Shown here in pieces: positions 12,047 to 25,221 of a DNA stretch of 64,000 bases. How positions within the stretch are numbered: the first letter of the stretch is position 1; each line of letters opens with the position of its first letter. The DNA is taken from NCBI GenBank assembly GCA_963693365.1, contig CAVNZM010000008.1, positions 10,602,001-10,666,000 on the forward strand, written 5' to 3'. The notes under the pieces are model-generated. The model searched no databases. It saw nothing but the letters and a program-made list of their open reading frames with translations, and had not been told where the DNA came from. The position numbers and the translations under genes are program-made. The DNA is from Amoebidium appalachense. Lineage: Eukaryota > Ichthyosporea.

Positions 12047-12612
12047 CTTAAGTATCGGTGAAGGTGGGGAAATTGGCTTTTTTGGGGGGGGGGGGAGAGG
12101 GGGGGGGGGGAAGGGGGGGGGGATTGTGTGTTTGTGTGTCTGTGTTAGGGGGGGGGGGGGGGGGGGGAAGAAGGGGTGTAGGACGTTTTACACCACCGCT
12201 GCCCACCTGCTAACGATCCTCACTGGATATGCAGCCGTTTCTTGACTTCACGATTTCGCCGCACGGCTTGAGCCACCTCTCTGCCGTACAAATCACCGTC
12301 CTACTGGCCTTGGCAATCACCATCATTGTAATCGTCATTGCACGGCTACGTTTTGTCTATCTTCAGGGTGTTCTCCCTACTTACCTTATTGGATATTCTG
12401 TCCTTTCTTCGTTCATTGCCACAACTACTGTTCTGGCTATGGCTACGAGCGGACTGAGTTTCCATTTTCACCATTACCAGCTGGCGCTTGTTTTGCTTCC
12501 CCTCGTGAGGTTCCCTACGCGAATGTGTTTGTTCTACCAGGGGATTCTGTGCGGGTGTTTTGTGAATGGCGTGGCATGTTATGGGTTTGACTCTACTTGG
12601 GTTACGAATTAG
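10235..12612 (+). CDS. LCCL-domain multi-pass membrane protein (fungal type)
   Basis: Three exons (10235-10455, 10842-11814, 12235-12612) join in phase to give about 523 residues. The second intron has a clear branch-point match (CTAAC) 24 nt before its acceptor. Residues 1-74 are an acidic/serine-rich cytosolic tail. The first membrane segment is near 113-130. An LCCL domain follows at about 184-256, with its cysteines and the TAMCLAAVHSEMVGK...GGCVSV signature. The C-terminal half has six or more hydrophobic segments. Its last part, FHFHHYQLALVLLPLVRFPT then YQGILCGCFVNG and YGFDS, follows the layout of fungal LCCL transmembrane proteins. The function of that family is unknown; LCCL is thought to bind ligand or carbohydrate outside the cytosol. 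The second intron begins with poly(C) three bases after the donor G. Confidence 0.88.
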
Positions 12613-13055
12613 GTGTGTGGTTACGCGGTGGGAATGTTGGTAAAATAGCAGTTTGAAACTTTGATTCTTGGTTGTTTTTTTGTTTTTTTTTTTCCGCAAG
12701 GTGGGTTTCTCGGATTGAGGCTGGCGATAGTAGGGGCAATATACAGACATTATGGGATATGATTACATACCTATTTATTCTCAAGAAACAGGCGCGCGCG
12801 CACACACACATGTTTGATTTTAGATTGCATTCTCGCGCGCACTCAGAGACGTCATCCCACATGTTCGAGTGCACTGACTGATCAGGCGTTGAGTTATGGG
12901 ATTCTACTTATGAATGTCGCAAGGCTTTACGCTCTCCCTATTTCATGATCTTGCTTATTACTCATCATTGAAAATTGAATAACTTAGTAATGAAGGTTGA
13001 CAATGTTTGTGTGCGAAGAGTTGCCCCCCCTCCCTGCCTCCCCCTGCCTCCCCCC

Positions 13056-13102
<47 letters not shown>

Positions 13103-13368
13103 AAAAAAATAAAAATAAAAATGTTGGCTGTTGCTGGTGAAGGTTTGATGTTATCGATTGGGTGTGTAGTTGACGAAGGATCCGAGGTTTTGTTCGTGTA
13201 GATACGCGTGTTTGTTTAGTACATAGCGACATATGTGTACATTCAGGTGATGTGTGTGTTTGCATGCCATATTGCACTGTATATGTCTGGGTACATAGTG
13301 AGTCACGTTTTGATTGAAAATATGATATGTATGATGAAACAGATCAATAAACATGAAGGGTTCGGCCT

Positions 13369-13514
13369 GCTTCGTCGGTGTGCGCGCGCCGTGCGCAAGC
13401 ATGTACAGATATATTCCAACCTTTTGTTTTGTTTTGTTGTTGCTTCGTCGGTGTGCTCGCGCCGTGCGCAAGCATGTACAGATATATTCCAACCTTTTTT
13501 TTTGTTTTATTGTA
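13369..13514 (+). repeat. 73-bp tandem duplication
   Basis: Two copies of a unit beginning GCTTCGTCGGTGTGC and containing GCAAGCATGTACAGATATAT, differing at a few bases, each ending in a T-rich tail. Confidence 0.9.
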
Positions 13515-13902
13515 TATCGACCATGTACATATGTGCGATGGTATCATCGATGATGAGCGTACATGATGCATACTATGATTTACCTATGGTGTCGGGCCCT
13601 TGCTGTCGGGGGCCCTTGCGTACACATGTTTAAATGGGGATTGTGCTCAGAGGGTGTACATGTGGACAGGTGCCTTGCATGCGCAGTGCGCAGAAGTTTA
13701 GACGTGTAGTACAGTGTGTGGGTGTGTGTGCACGTGTGCGTGCGTGTGTGTGCATGTGTGCGTGTGTGCGTGCGTCCCATAGTACTTGTGTGTGCCTGCG
13801 TGCGTGTGTGTACATGTGCCTGCGTGTGTGCGTGCGGCGTGCATGCATGCATGCGATGTGCTCGTGCTCGAACTTTGTGTTGTGTCTGTGGGGGGAGGGG
13901 GA

Positions 13903-13936
<34 letters not shown>

Positions 13937-14901
13937 ACCCCGGGGGAAAGGAGGCGAAAAAGAACCGCTACCCCTCGATTTTAGTAGGTGGTCCCCCTGT
14001 GGCCACCACCCAGCCGAGGGGCCTGTGGGCTCCCATACACGTACGGCCATCCACCTCTCCAGCTGCCATATGACACACAGTAGCCCCTTGTGCATTGATA
14101 CACCTCTAAGCGTAGCGAAGTCAAATTCTGGTGTCTTCTAGCCTTTTGGATAGTTCGGGAGTGTCTACCGAGGCTTGCCCGGGGGGAAAGATAAAAGCGG
14201 GTTAGGGTGGATGGGTGCAAGTGGGTTGTTTTTTGGAGAGGGGAGCAAGGGGGGGTGGGAGAGGGGGGAGGGGGGGGGGGGTGTGACTTATTAGAATTTC
14301 CTGGGTGCACATGTACATTTGCAACAAAAGCATGTGCTGCAGATAATACCTCCTGAAAACAGACGAGCAGAACTTAATGTGGTTAGTTTTCCCATACATG
14401 TGGAAAACACTTAGCCTACTTATCGTGTGTGAATTTGCCACATATCAGCCTTAGAGAGAGTGTGTGAGTGTGGGCTGACCAAGCGAGTGCGACAAGTGTT
14501 GCATGTTGTGTCACTGAGCGTATATACGTTTTTGTGTGCGCGCGCGTACGCGTGTGTGTGTGGGTATTTGTGTGTGTGTGTGTGTGTGTGTTTGGGGGGG
14601 CCCGGGGGGGGGGGGAGGGGGGAGGGGGGAGGAGGGCCACAGGGGGGAGGGGGGAACCTCGCGGGGAGGGCGGGGGGGGGGGGGGGGGGGGGGTGGGGAG
14701 GCTGGGTGGAAGCGTGGGAGGGGAGGGTTACCGAAAGCCGAACCCTACTGTAACAGCCCAGGAACCATAACATATCTAGACACTATCCCTAATTCATCTG
14801 TTATCTCCTTAGTGGAATCACTGAATGCCCTTATGATCAGACAGGGTCCCCCCGGACAGGCTAAATTCGAAGCGTACACACAACTTACATCGTACACCGT
14901 G

Positions 14902-14993
<92 letters not shown>

Positions 14994-15389
14994 TAGTCAT
15001 TAATTAGTGCTTTTGCATGATACCTACTAGTTATAGCTAATAAGTACACCGTGAAATTGTGAGGCACAAACACCCGGGTGCACCGTGACAGCACAAGCAC
15101 CTGCTCGCACATGAACGCACATACATGCATGCATGCGGGTACACCCAAGATCAGACCGTGGCTCTGGAATCATTGCACGTACATGTGCACACATCTACTG
15201 GTTGCAAACTCCAATTGTCTTACTCACTCTCACTAGTACACAGACAGCCAGGGGATTAAAAGAGAATCGCACAACCTTGCGCATGCATGCACACGCCGTG
15301 ACGTGCACACACGTACACACACACACACACATGGCGTTGCAGAGAAGGGTTAAACCACCCCAGCAGCCTCAAATTTCTCCGAGCCGAAT

Positions 15390-15776
15390 TATTCTGCCAA
15401 AACAGAAGCATTCTGCTCTGCCAGACTCATTCTGCCAGAAAGCACTAAACATAACTTATTCTGCTCCGAGCAGAATTATTTACTAGAAGCAGAATTATTC
15501 TGCTCCTAGAAGAATTAGCAGAATTATTCTGCAAAAAGCCAGAGCTATTTTCTGCTCGAGGCAGCAGAATAAACTTGCTCTAAAGCAGCCTGTAATAATT
15601 CTGCTTCAAACTGTCAGAACAGGTCTACTCGAAGCAAAATAAGTTAGCATTTTACGGAACATGTTCTCTGCTTCGGGAGCAGAATAATTCTGCTTTTAGT
15701 TGCTAAACAATTCTGCTGCAAAGGTTTACAGAATACTTCTGCGTTTGATGAATAATTCTGCTAGAAGGAAGTTGAT
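15390..15776. repeat. Dense palindromic TTCTGC/GCAGAA array
   Basis: Twelve TTCTGC and five GCAGAA hexamers occur within about 390 bases, often as AGCAGAATTATTCTGCT-like inverted pairs. The stretch is AT-rich, unlike the CA/C-rich DNA around it, and spacing is irregular, so it is not a simple tandem satellite. It could fold into alternating hairpins on either strand. No reading frame runs through it. Confidence 0.8.
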
Positions 15777-16247
15777 TCTGATGATGTGGTTAAGCCCTCA
15801 CAGATGGTGGCACATTGACACGCAAGCACAATTTGGCACACAGTCTTACGGACGGACACTTGCCGAGTCATGATGCTCAATAACACGGTGTATACAAGGC
15901 GCACACACAGCCACGCACATACGTAAAACACACACTTTCGAATTTCCTCGCCGAGACTCCTTTTCTCTCCCATTCCTCTTGTCCCTCTCCCTTCCCCCCT
16001 CCCCCCCCCCCCGTCCCCCCCCCCCCCCCCCCTCCCTTCCCTCCCCTTCCCCCGAAATTGCTCTATGGCGCATTCCCGTGCACTTATGCATCGCTAACTG
16101 TTGATGCACACGTACAGGCACGCACAGACACATACGCATGTAGCACACGCGTGTGCAGGATATTCGCTAGGTACACCGGCCACGGTACCACAACATACAC
16201 AATTTAATTACACTGTGGCAAATACACATACACGCACGCACAGACAC

Positions 16248-16313
<66 letters not shown>

Positions 16314-16417
16314 GCACACACACACACACACACACACATGATGCACGCACACACGCACGCACGCACGCACACACACGTACACAAACACACACACACACAC
16401 ACGCACGCACGCACTCA

Positions 16418-16452
<35 letters not shown>

Positions 16453-17503
16453 CACACGCGCACATACACACACGCGCACATACACACATACACAAACACA
16501 CACACGCACACAGGCGGCAAGGTGGAACCGCACACATTGCTGCTTTTGTTCAAACCATAAACGTTCACATGCACACGTGCGCATTATCAAGTCCCGATGG
16601 TACGTGGCGGCAACCTGCAGCACACGTGCACGAACATTCGTGGTGCTTTTGCTACTTGGGAAGTGGAGTGGGGGTCAAGCAGGTGATGTCCCTTCTAGGA
16701 CTCTATGGGGGGATACCAACAGGGAAAACGATCATCCCCCCCCCCCTCCCCCCCCTCCCCCCCCCCCCGGGGGGCTCCTTCCCTTCCTCCCCCCCCTTCC
16801 CCTCTTCCCCTCCCCCCCCCCCCCCCCCCCCGCCCCCTCTCTCCCCTCCCGGCCTCCTCTGAATTCCAGCATATTCTAATTAAAGCATGCACGTATATCC
16901 ATGCAGTGGCAAATAAATGAGTGTACATTCGCTGAAAAATCAGTTAGGGATATATGGAACAAAACACATGGGCCTTGGCACCTTCGTTTTAGCATCTAAC
17001 ATTACATTTAGTCTCATGACGTTCTCTTAGCAACATGCCTGGCCCTTTTGTGGTTAACCTTTATCATTATCTGTGCGCATGCCTCTTTTCTCCGGTTTTT
17101 CTTTTTCTTTCTTTTTTTTTTTTCTTTAGGGGGGGGGGGGGGGGGGGGGGGGGATGTGAGGGGGGAGGTGGGGCACAGGAAGTCATGGAGGGGCGTTAGC
17201 CACGACATCCCCTCCCAGGCCTCCGGGCGGAAAACCGACGCCCGAGCACGTGCTTGTCCGTCCGTCCGTCCGATCTTCGTACCCGGCAGATTGATTGAAG
17301 CACACCGATCGGATTACGCCGTGTTTCCGATGAAATCGGATTGCTTTTCTTTTTCCCCGTGGCCCGGGCCAGAGTATGCTGACTGTGGCAATGATATTAA
17401 ATTATTGTCATATGATACGCACAAGTACACACTCACATATGCATTGTCACGATGTCACAATGTCACACACACAGCATACACACACACACACACACACACA
17501 CGT

Positions 17504-17539
<36 letters not shown>

Positions 17540-17763
17540 CACACACAAACACACACGTGCGCGCACACACGTACACACACAATGTCATGTACACACACAC
17601 CTGTACACACACCGCGCATAATTACAAGCATATGTACCATAATGGTACACACAGGCAGATACACACAATCAGTGCGCGTCATAGATACACACACAAAATA
17701 CGGCACAAACACACACACACACACATGGTGACACACACACACACGTGCACACACACATAGTGT

Positions 17764-17836
<73 letters not shown>

Positions 17837-18027
17837 GGGTGCGCGCGCGAACATACATGCACACACATACACGCTGCACACACGTGCACACAGCTCGTGC
17901 ACACACACAACACGCTGTGGCACACACACACACACACAGATACACAGACACACACATATACACACACACACACGCACACGCACACACACACACGCAACCA
18001 TGGCACCGCACGGGTTGCCCGGCTCAG

Positions 18028-18081
<54 letters not shown>

Positions 18082-18193
18082 TCCCCAAGTCACTCCTATG
18101 TCCTGCCTGATGGCTTGACTTGACTTGGGCCAAGCAATGAGGTTCATGACTTCAAGTCGCGACTTGTCGTCAAGTCGCCACACCCCTCACATC

Positions 18194-18283
18194 TGATTGG
18201 ACAAAACACGATCCGATGACGTATGTAGAGGGTCGGACTCAGTCGGACTCTGAGGAGGTAAAAATATTCACACACCTCATTGG
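18194..18283 (+). promoter_or_regulatory. CCAAT-type motifs upstream of the F-box gene
   Basis: TGATTGG (18194-18200) and CATTGGCCC (about 18278) are reverse-orientation CCAAT boxes some 430-510 bases before the proposed start codon. A nine-base direct repeat, GTCGGACTC, lies between them. Function is inferred from motif only. Confidence 0.3.
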
Positions 18284-18705
18284 CCCAACGTTTTGTAAAT
18301 TATACTATAAGAAAAAGGGGGCATTGTCCGGTGAACATCTGTGCTTGCACACACCTGTTTCCCGGAAGGCGTAGCTTTTGTTTTTGGCAAAAGCATGGCG
18401 GGGCAGGCCGAGGCGAGTCATTGACAAAAGCGACGGTTTAGGTGCCTCGGCCTCCCGAGCCAGCCACATAGATTATTGGACCTACGGCCACTATATGCCA
18501 TTGAAACTAGGATATAGTCAACCAGGTTTCCTTCTGTTTTTTTACTTTGTTTCATGCTTTCTTTTCTTTCCTTATGTTTCTCCTTTTCTACTGACTCTAT
18601 CATAGTTGTAGATAATTTAGTGTCTGAGTAAGCGTTGTGGGTTGCGGTTGGCAAGGCCTCGCATACATAGGAGCGAGGCTCGTCTTCCCATCGACACCAT
18701 CTACC

Positions 18706-19567
18706 ATGGGGGATAAGAGTAAAAACGGTGGAGTCTTGGTGCCGGGCCCCAACAGCGGTACACAAGGTATGTATTAAGGTCTGCATGCTCAGTGCAGCCA
18801 AACTTTTTCTGCTTTCCGTTGACAGTAAAAGGTACATGACTAATGGCATCCGGTGTCGTTTGCTATGTGAAAACGTTATTGTCTCTGCGGCCGTGCTGTT
18901 GGTTTCGCATGCCTTGCCTCCCCGTATAAGCCAAGTGTACGTCTGCTATCTTTTTTTGTTTTCTGTCTACTTTATTACACGTCTGTGTGTGTTTTTCTGT
19001 CTTACTGGATTCTCCCCCCCCCCCCCCCCCCCCCCCTCCCCCTCTCCCCCTCTCCCTCCCTCCCTCCCTCCCTCCCTCCCTCCCTCCCTCCCTCCTTCCC
19101 TCCCTCCCTTCTTTAATCCCTTCTTCCCTCCCACCGAAACCCCCCCCCCCCCCTCCGAGTCTCTGCCCCCTCCCCCCTCCCCACCCTCTCTCTCTCTCTC
19201 CCTCTCCCTCCTTCTCTCCCTCTTCCTCCTCCTTCCCCCCCCCCCCCCCTCTCTTTCCTTTTCCTCTCCCTCTCCTCTTTCCTTTCCCCCTTCCCTCTGG
19301 CTCTCCTTGCTCCCTTCAGCCCCCCCCCCCCCTTCCCCGCCTCCCCTCCCCCCGCGCCTCTCGCTCTTCTTCTACTTTCCCCCACCCGCTTCTCTCTCAC
19401 ACAGTCTCTTCCTCCCTCACTGCTTTCCTCCCTCCCTCCCTCCCTTCCCCCCTCCCTCCTCTCCTCGCCTCCCTTCGCTTTCCCCTTTTCTTTGTGACCT
19501 TTCTCCCTCCTCCCCTCTCTCCTCTACTTCCTCGTCCTCCCCTCTCCCTCCTTATCTCTCCTCTCCC

Positions 19568-19612
<45 letters not shown>

Positions 19613-22369
19613 ACGCTCACACACACACACACACACATGCCTCCCCCTCCCCCCTCCCCCCTCCCCCCTCCCCCTTCCGCCCCCACACTTTAACACACAC
19701 ACACACACACACACACATACACAAACACACACACACATTCAGGTACACACACGTACAAGCACAGCACACACGCACATATGATACCATGACAGAAATACAC
19801 ACCAAAACACATTGTAAAAAATGTGAGCTGAGCACGCACACCTTTCTGAGCGCACAGAATTTTTCGTTGGCTAGGGCACCCCTTGCACACACATATAACC
19901 GCATGCATACCAACACCTAGAATCCACTTGACTGTCTACGTAACTGTGATATGGTACCTTAATTCTTTTGAGCAGTTGGCAGGGCAGATTTTTCATGCAC
20001 AACCCACCTCTGCAATAAATATCATATCGGGACGCGTATATGCAAATGTGTGTGTCTGCCACGTGCACACGGTGCCTGTGTGTCTGCAACTGTACCGTGC
20101 ATAGTTCAAATGATTTTCGGCTGTTTGTGCACGCGTGTGTGCTCACGTGTGTGCCTGCTAGTTCACACCAATATATCCAATACCCCCTTAAGAACATCTT
20201 TTTTTTTAACGAATCTCATGTTATTCGTAACACCCTACATATTTTGGTTAGAATCAACTTGAATATCCCGGGATCCGCAGTTGTTGATCGAAGGTGGTGG
20301 TGGTCCGATCTAAATTGGCTCGATTCATTCAATCTGATCGTGCCCTTCTCCTCAAAAGCAACAAATAGTTCTCCACCGTTACCATATAAAGTTATCAGGC
20401 GATTGACTCTTTGCACACACACAGATGCTCACCTCCTGCGCCTTCCCAACGAGATTCTCTTCAAGATTTTGCGCCATTTGCCAATTGGCTGCCGTTTATC
20501 GTTTTCCCTCGTGTCCAGTCGTTGCTGCGCTCTAGCACGGTCCCCCCAGGCAGGCCTAATCGCAATCGATGCTTTCCGATACCCAGATGAGGATTACGAT
20601 TATCTGTCGGAGGCGGGAGAAAATGATTCGGTGGAGGATACAGAGTCACAGGAGGGTGACGGGTTTATGTTATGTAATTTGAGCGAAATCAAACCGTGGC
20701 ATTCCGCGATCGGTTTGGTAAGGTTCAGGTTATATCGGGATCATATTGAAATGGACGACACACAGAGACATCACACACTCCAGTTGTGTCGGGAATTGAC
20801 CGATCTTCCTAACGTGGACACATTGGAAGTCTCACATGTAAGACCCTTGCACGATGCGGGCGAGAAATTTCTGTGCGAGCTTGTGGATGTGGCGCTCGGA
20901 TCGGTCGGGGATAGACTAAAAACCGTCGCCCTTAACAGGGTGGGCGGTCCATTAGATACGCCAATCAAATTTCTACAGACGGTATGGACCAAATGTTCGG
21001 GTCTGGAAAATCTGTGTCTGGATAGACCATTTCTTCCTTTCATTGGCAGTTGGAACCATACGTGGATCGTTCAGAGCAAGCCAAATTTGAAGAAACTCAA
21101 GTTTGCAATTTTAGACGCTACAGATTGTTTCCTATTACCAGCGCTATCCCAGTTGTTCCCGAACATGACGGAGATTGAGATCGACATACAGCACAAGATG
21201 CATCCTATGGTGTTCCGTTTAGGCGGGCTTAAGGCGTGCGAGAATTTGAAACGTTTGTCGATATCTACAGAATTATCCCCGCATCGCCGTTGGCTAGTGC
21301 TTCCCTACCTTCCTAATTTGGAGGTACTCGAGGTTGAGTTTAAGGGAACGGTGGATGTGTCAGCGATCGGAACGTGCCCGAATTTGCGCAAAATTGCTAT
21401 GGAATGCTACGCTATCCACGGTACGTTTCCGAATATCGAAACAAGACAACTGGAATCGTATTCCATGAACGTCCAATCCTCGGGAGCCGTCTTTCAGGGC
21501 GCCACACATATGGGAACGCCACCAACGTTTCTGGATGGATTCGCCAAGACGATGAGAGAGCTTTCCCTTCACAAAGTCGCATTTTCCACGGGCTGGCTAG
21601 CGCAGTTTGCCGCACTTACGACACTGAACATAATCGGCTGCCGGGTTTCTTCGGGCGAGGACGGGGCGCAAGGGGTCGATGTGGCAATTACGTTGGACGA
21701 AATGCCGTTTCTTCGCGAGTTGAAAATTGAAAAGAACAACGAAATTACGCACATTTCGGCGACGCACGCGCACGGGCACATGCAGAAAGTGGAGGTCAGC
21801 GAGTGCGCGGTATTGCGCGATGTCGGAGGAATTTCAAAATGCAACAGGGTGCAAGACGTCTCGATTTCGAGGTGTCCGAATCTCGACGCCACGACGGTCC
21901 AAATCCCGCCTTCCGTTGTCGATCTTCTTATAGATGTTATTTGGGACACGCTGTTTGAAATCAATCACCCCAACCTGCGCACGTTAGCGATCGTCGAATC
22001 AAAGGGCCTTACTTCTCTCGGTCACGTGCCCATGCACGCACCCATGCTAAATTTGGTAGGGATTTGGCACTGTCCCGAATTGACCGACATTAACGCTCTG
22101 ATGGGTGCTACCTCCTTAAAGGAGCTCGAGTTAAATCACGTGGAGTCCTTGCGCAGCCTCGAGGGTTTAAGGGGCCACCCGAGCCTCTCTTCCTTAGTGG
22201 TGTATGGTTTTTCTAATATGGACCTTACCGCCCTTGCAACGTGTCCCAAATTTACCTCCCGCTCTGTTCCCAAATGCGACGAAATTTCTCCCCGTCGGAC
22301 CGTTGAGGAAGTCGAAAGGATTCAAGAGCTGAAAGATGCCATACAGAGACGGGCCTTGGCTAGGCAATG
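18706..22369 (+). CDS. F-box / leucine-rich protein (intact copy, 3' end unresolved)
   Basis: Exon 1 is 18706-18766 (ATG plus 20 codons and one base); exon 2 is 20425-22369. They join in phase, G|AT giving Asp. The start is supported by the inverted copy at 41247-44891, which keeps a first exon of the same length and the same splice sites. The product so far is about 668 residues. An F-box follows the short exon ([14 protein letters not shown], then [13 protein letters not shown]). The rest is diverged leucine-rich repeats such as [13 protein letters not shown] and [14 protein letters not shown]-box proteins recruit substrates to SCF (SKP1-cullin-F-box) ubiquitin ligases; the substrate is unknown. 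Exon 2 ends at donor TG|GTATGG, followed within 12 bases by poly(C), poly(A) and (CA)n; no convincing terminal exon was found. Confidence 0.82.
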
Positions 22370-22380
22370 GTATGGAACCT

Positions 22381-22381
<1 letters not shown>

Positions 22382-22442
<61 letters not shown>

Positions 22443-22458
22443 AAAAAAAAAAAAAAAA
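22382..22458 (+). repeat. Compound poly(C)-poly(A) tract
   Basis: About 50 C pass directly into about 26 A, starting 12 bases after the F-box gene's last recognised splice donor. Confidence 0.95.
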
Positions 22459-22550
22459 CAGCCTTCAATGACCACAAGCACCACCACCACCACCGAAATA
22501 CCTTTCTGCCATTTTGGCAAAGGAGCACACATCCATTGCCGTACGCGCGT

Positions 22551-22741
<191 letters not shown>

Positions 22742-22986
22742 CACACACACACTCACATGCACACACATGCACACACACACCCTCTCACTCTCTCCCCCTT
22801 CCCCTCCCCCGGTCTCTCCCCCTCTCCCCCTCGCTCCATCCCTCCGTCCGTCCGCACGTCCCACCCACCCTCCCTCCGTCACTCACTCCGTCCCTCCCTC
22901 CGTCCCTCCCTCCCTCTCTCTCTCCCTCCCTCCCTCCCTCCCTCCCTCCTCGCCTTTTTCTCTCCAATCATGCTCTTGATACAGAG

Positions 22987-23031
<45 letters not shown>

Positions 23032-23039
23032 CCCGCCCC

Positions 23040-23331
23040 CCACCCCCGGCCTCTCCCACTGCCCCTGCCTGCATAAGCAACCCTGCTCGTCTCTGATCAA
23101 GACGGGTGACCTACTCATGTTCAAGTGAAACAGTATCTGAGTTGGGTTTCGTTAACGAGGGGAATAGGTCGAAACTCGGGTACTGTGGATGACGTGGGCC
23201 CCCCCTGAGGATGGGCTCTGCTTATTACGCATACTCTTTATGTATGGCTTGCATTCTGCATCGTGTTATCCGTTTGTTCTTGTGTACTTCGTACTTTTTG
23301 ACGCATTCAACCCCCCCCCCCCCCCCCCCCG
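23040..23331 (+). mobile_element. Poly(C)-tailed element, near full length
   Basis: It reads CCGGCCTCTCCCACTGCC, GCATAAGCAACCCTGCTCG, CAAGACGGGTGACCTACTC, the TATCTGAGTTGGGTT module, GGTCGAAACTCGGGTACTG, GGGCCCCCCCTGAGG and the 3' module to GACGCATTCAA and the C tail. It aligns end to end with the copies at 24474-24790 and 30003-30327. Confidence 0.9.
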
Positions 23332-23344
23332 CCCCGCCCTCCCA

Positions 23345-23432
23345 CCTCCCTGCATACCTGAATGTTTGCCTTTGCATGTGTCCTGCACCATGCTTCTCGT
23401 GTATGCGTACTTCGTACTGTGTTCCACATTCA

Positions 23433-23468
<36 letters not shown>
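23345..23468 (+). mobile_element. Poly(C)-tailed element, second subfamily fragment
   Basis: It starts CTGCATACCTGAATGTTTGC and ends CCACATTCAAA then a long C-run. The body matches the subfamily at 477-646. Confidence 0.85.
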
Positions 23469-23470
<2 letters not shown>

Positions 23471-23504
23471 TCTCTCTCTCTCTCCTCCTTCTTCCCCTCT
23501 CCGC

Positions 23505-23605
23505 AGGATGGGCTCTGCTTATTATGCATACTCCGCATGTGTGCTCTGTACTTTGCATTGTGTTGTCCGGTATAAATGTGTACTACGTACTCTATTACCC
23601 GGTCA

Positions 23606-23638
<33 letters not shown>
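23505..23638 (+). mobile_element. Poly(C)-tailed element, diverged 3' module
   Basis: It starts GGATGGGCTCTGCTTATTAT and ends ACCCGGTCAAA followed by poly(C). It is the third element in a row with the same orientation and C tail. Confidence 0.8.
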
Positions 23639-23640
<2 letters not shown>

Positions 23641-23725
23641 GTAACCCTCGGCTCTCCCTTTCATACCAGCATGGGTAAAGAAATTCCACTCCCCTCTCTC
23701 CCTCCCCCTCTCTCTCCCCCCCCCC

Positions 23726-23757
<32 letters not shown>

Positions 23758-23991
23758 ACCCACCCACCCATCCACCCACCCACCCACCCCAGCGCCTTTC
23801 ACCCTTTTTCTCCTATCACACTAAGCAATATGCCTTCGCCAATGAGACGAATGCACATACAAAGGCATTTAACATGATATTCACAAACAACACACACACA
23901 GACACCTACACAAAGACACGTACACCCCCCCACGCGCACGCACACGCGCACGCACACGCACACACACACACGTACACAAAACACACACAAT

Positions 23992-24033
<42 letters not shown>

Positions 24034-24456
24034 CACGTGACCCCCTACACACAAACCTACACACCCTCCAACTCAAACCTCATGATCACCCACTCACCCA
24101 CCCACTCCTAATCAACCCAGCAGATGCCACCACGACACCCACATGTGTATGGATTATCTCGGAATCGGATTATGACTGTTGTGGCTACGAATTGGGGTGG
24201 TTGACACGGTGACGGATTGGATGTGAGGAGCGGCTATGAGTAAAGGGTTGGGATTCAGTGTGTGTGTACACGTGTGCGTGTGTCTGTGTGTGTGTGCGTG
24301 AGCGCGGATGGATAGATGGATATATCGGAGGAGGGATATCTCGGGATTGACCTAATGCTACTATTTAGGAAATTTCAGTGTAGTTTTGTAATTTCGCCAC
24401 TAGGCCTAAGTTATCCGGATATTTCACTTTCTAGTTCCTCCAAGTTTCTGGTTTTT

Positions 24457-24790
24457 TTTTTTTTTTTTTTTTTGGGGGGGGGGGGGGGGGTTTGAATGCG
24501 TCAAAAAGTACGAAGTACACAAGAACAAACGGATAACACGATGCAGAATGCAAGCCATACATAAAGAGTATGCATAATAAGCAGAGCCCATCCTCAGGGG
24601 GGGCCCACGTCATCCACAGTACCCGAGTTTCGACCTATTCACCTCGTTAACGAAACCCAACTCAGATACTGTTTCACTTGAATATGGGTGGGTCACCCGT
24701 CTTTATCAGAGACGAGCAGGGTTGCTTATGCAGGCAAGGGCAGTGGGAAAGGCCGGGGGTTAAAATTGCAGCGGTAAGCAGAAGCAAGAA
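24457..24790 (-). mobile_element. Poly(C)-tailed element, near full length, reversed, with C(n)A(n) tail
   Basis: On the minus strand it runs from GCTTCTGCTTACCGCTGCAA to the end module GACGCATTCAAA, about 14 C, and then about 22 A. Tail and body are continuous, which suggests that the compound C(n)A(n) tracts in the window are element tails or arose beside them. Confidence 0.88.
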
Positions 24791-24849
24791 AAATATAGAT
24801 AGGAACTCAGGAGACGGGGCTTCTAGGAAGCTCCGCCGGCGCTACCTAA

Positions 24850-24885
<36 letters not shown>

Positions 24886-24961
24886 GGAGGAGGAGGGGTT
24901 GGGTTGCCACACATACCACACACATCCACACACAGAGTCTCGTATGCTCGCGCTCACACAT

Positions 24962-24993
<32 letters not shown>

Positions 24994-25179
24994 GCACACA
25001 CACACACACACGAGTGTACATAGTAGTATTACACACACCCGCAGGCTGGCTCTCTCTCCAGGACCTCTATTTACCGTTCAGATCGATATAGTAAGGAAAA
25101 TTTTTTCTCTGTCCTCTTGGTTCGTAATTTTTTGGTTTTCTTTCGAATTGGTTGTGGTGGTTAGGGCGAAGGAAAAGGA

Positions 25180-25221
<42 letters not shown>

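Larger units (their letters stand above)
12613..18705. other. Repeat-rich spacer, no gene supported
   Basis: About 6 kb holding a poly(C)-poly(A) block (13050-13110), a 73-bp tandem repeat, TG-rich and poly(G) DNA at 13720-13935 and 14540-14700, the TTCTGC array, and long CA/CG-rich stretches at 14900-15000, 16210-16510 and 17460-18000, ending in about 52 consecutive C at 18028-18079. Sequence from about 18400 onward matches the region upstream of the F-box pseudogene and is the 5' flank of the next gene. The long His-Thr and Cys-Val frames are dinucleotide repeats. Confidence 0.7.

Noticed and set aside
14130-14170. CTTCTAGCCTTTTGGATAG, faintly like the 5' end of U2 snRNA
   Set aside because: The match is short and the following U2 branch-recognition sequence is absent.
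20040-20424. In-frame upstream extension of the F-box gene from an ATG at 20040
   Set aside because: The extension is not open in the inverted copy, has no F-box-family likeness, and the CAG at 20422-20424 joins exactly in phase to the short first exon conserved in both copies.
23040-23200. tRNA or 5S rRNA origin of the poly(C)-tailed element
   Set aside because: Only a weak box-B-like GGTCGAAACTC and a GGGTGACC match are visible; neither a tRNA cloverleaf nor a 5S internal control region can be drawn.
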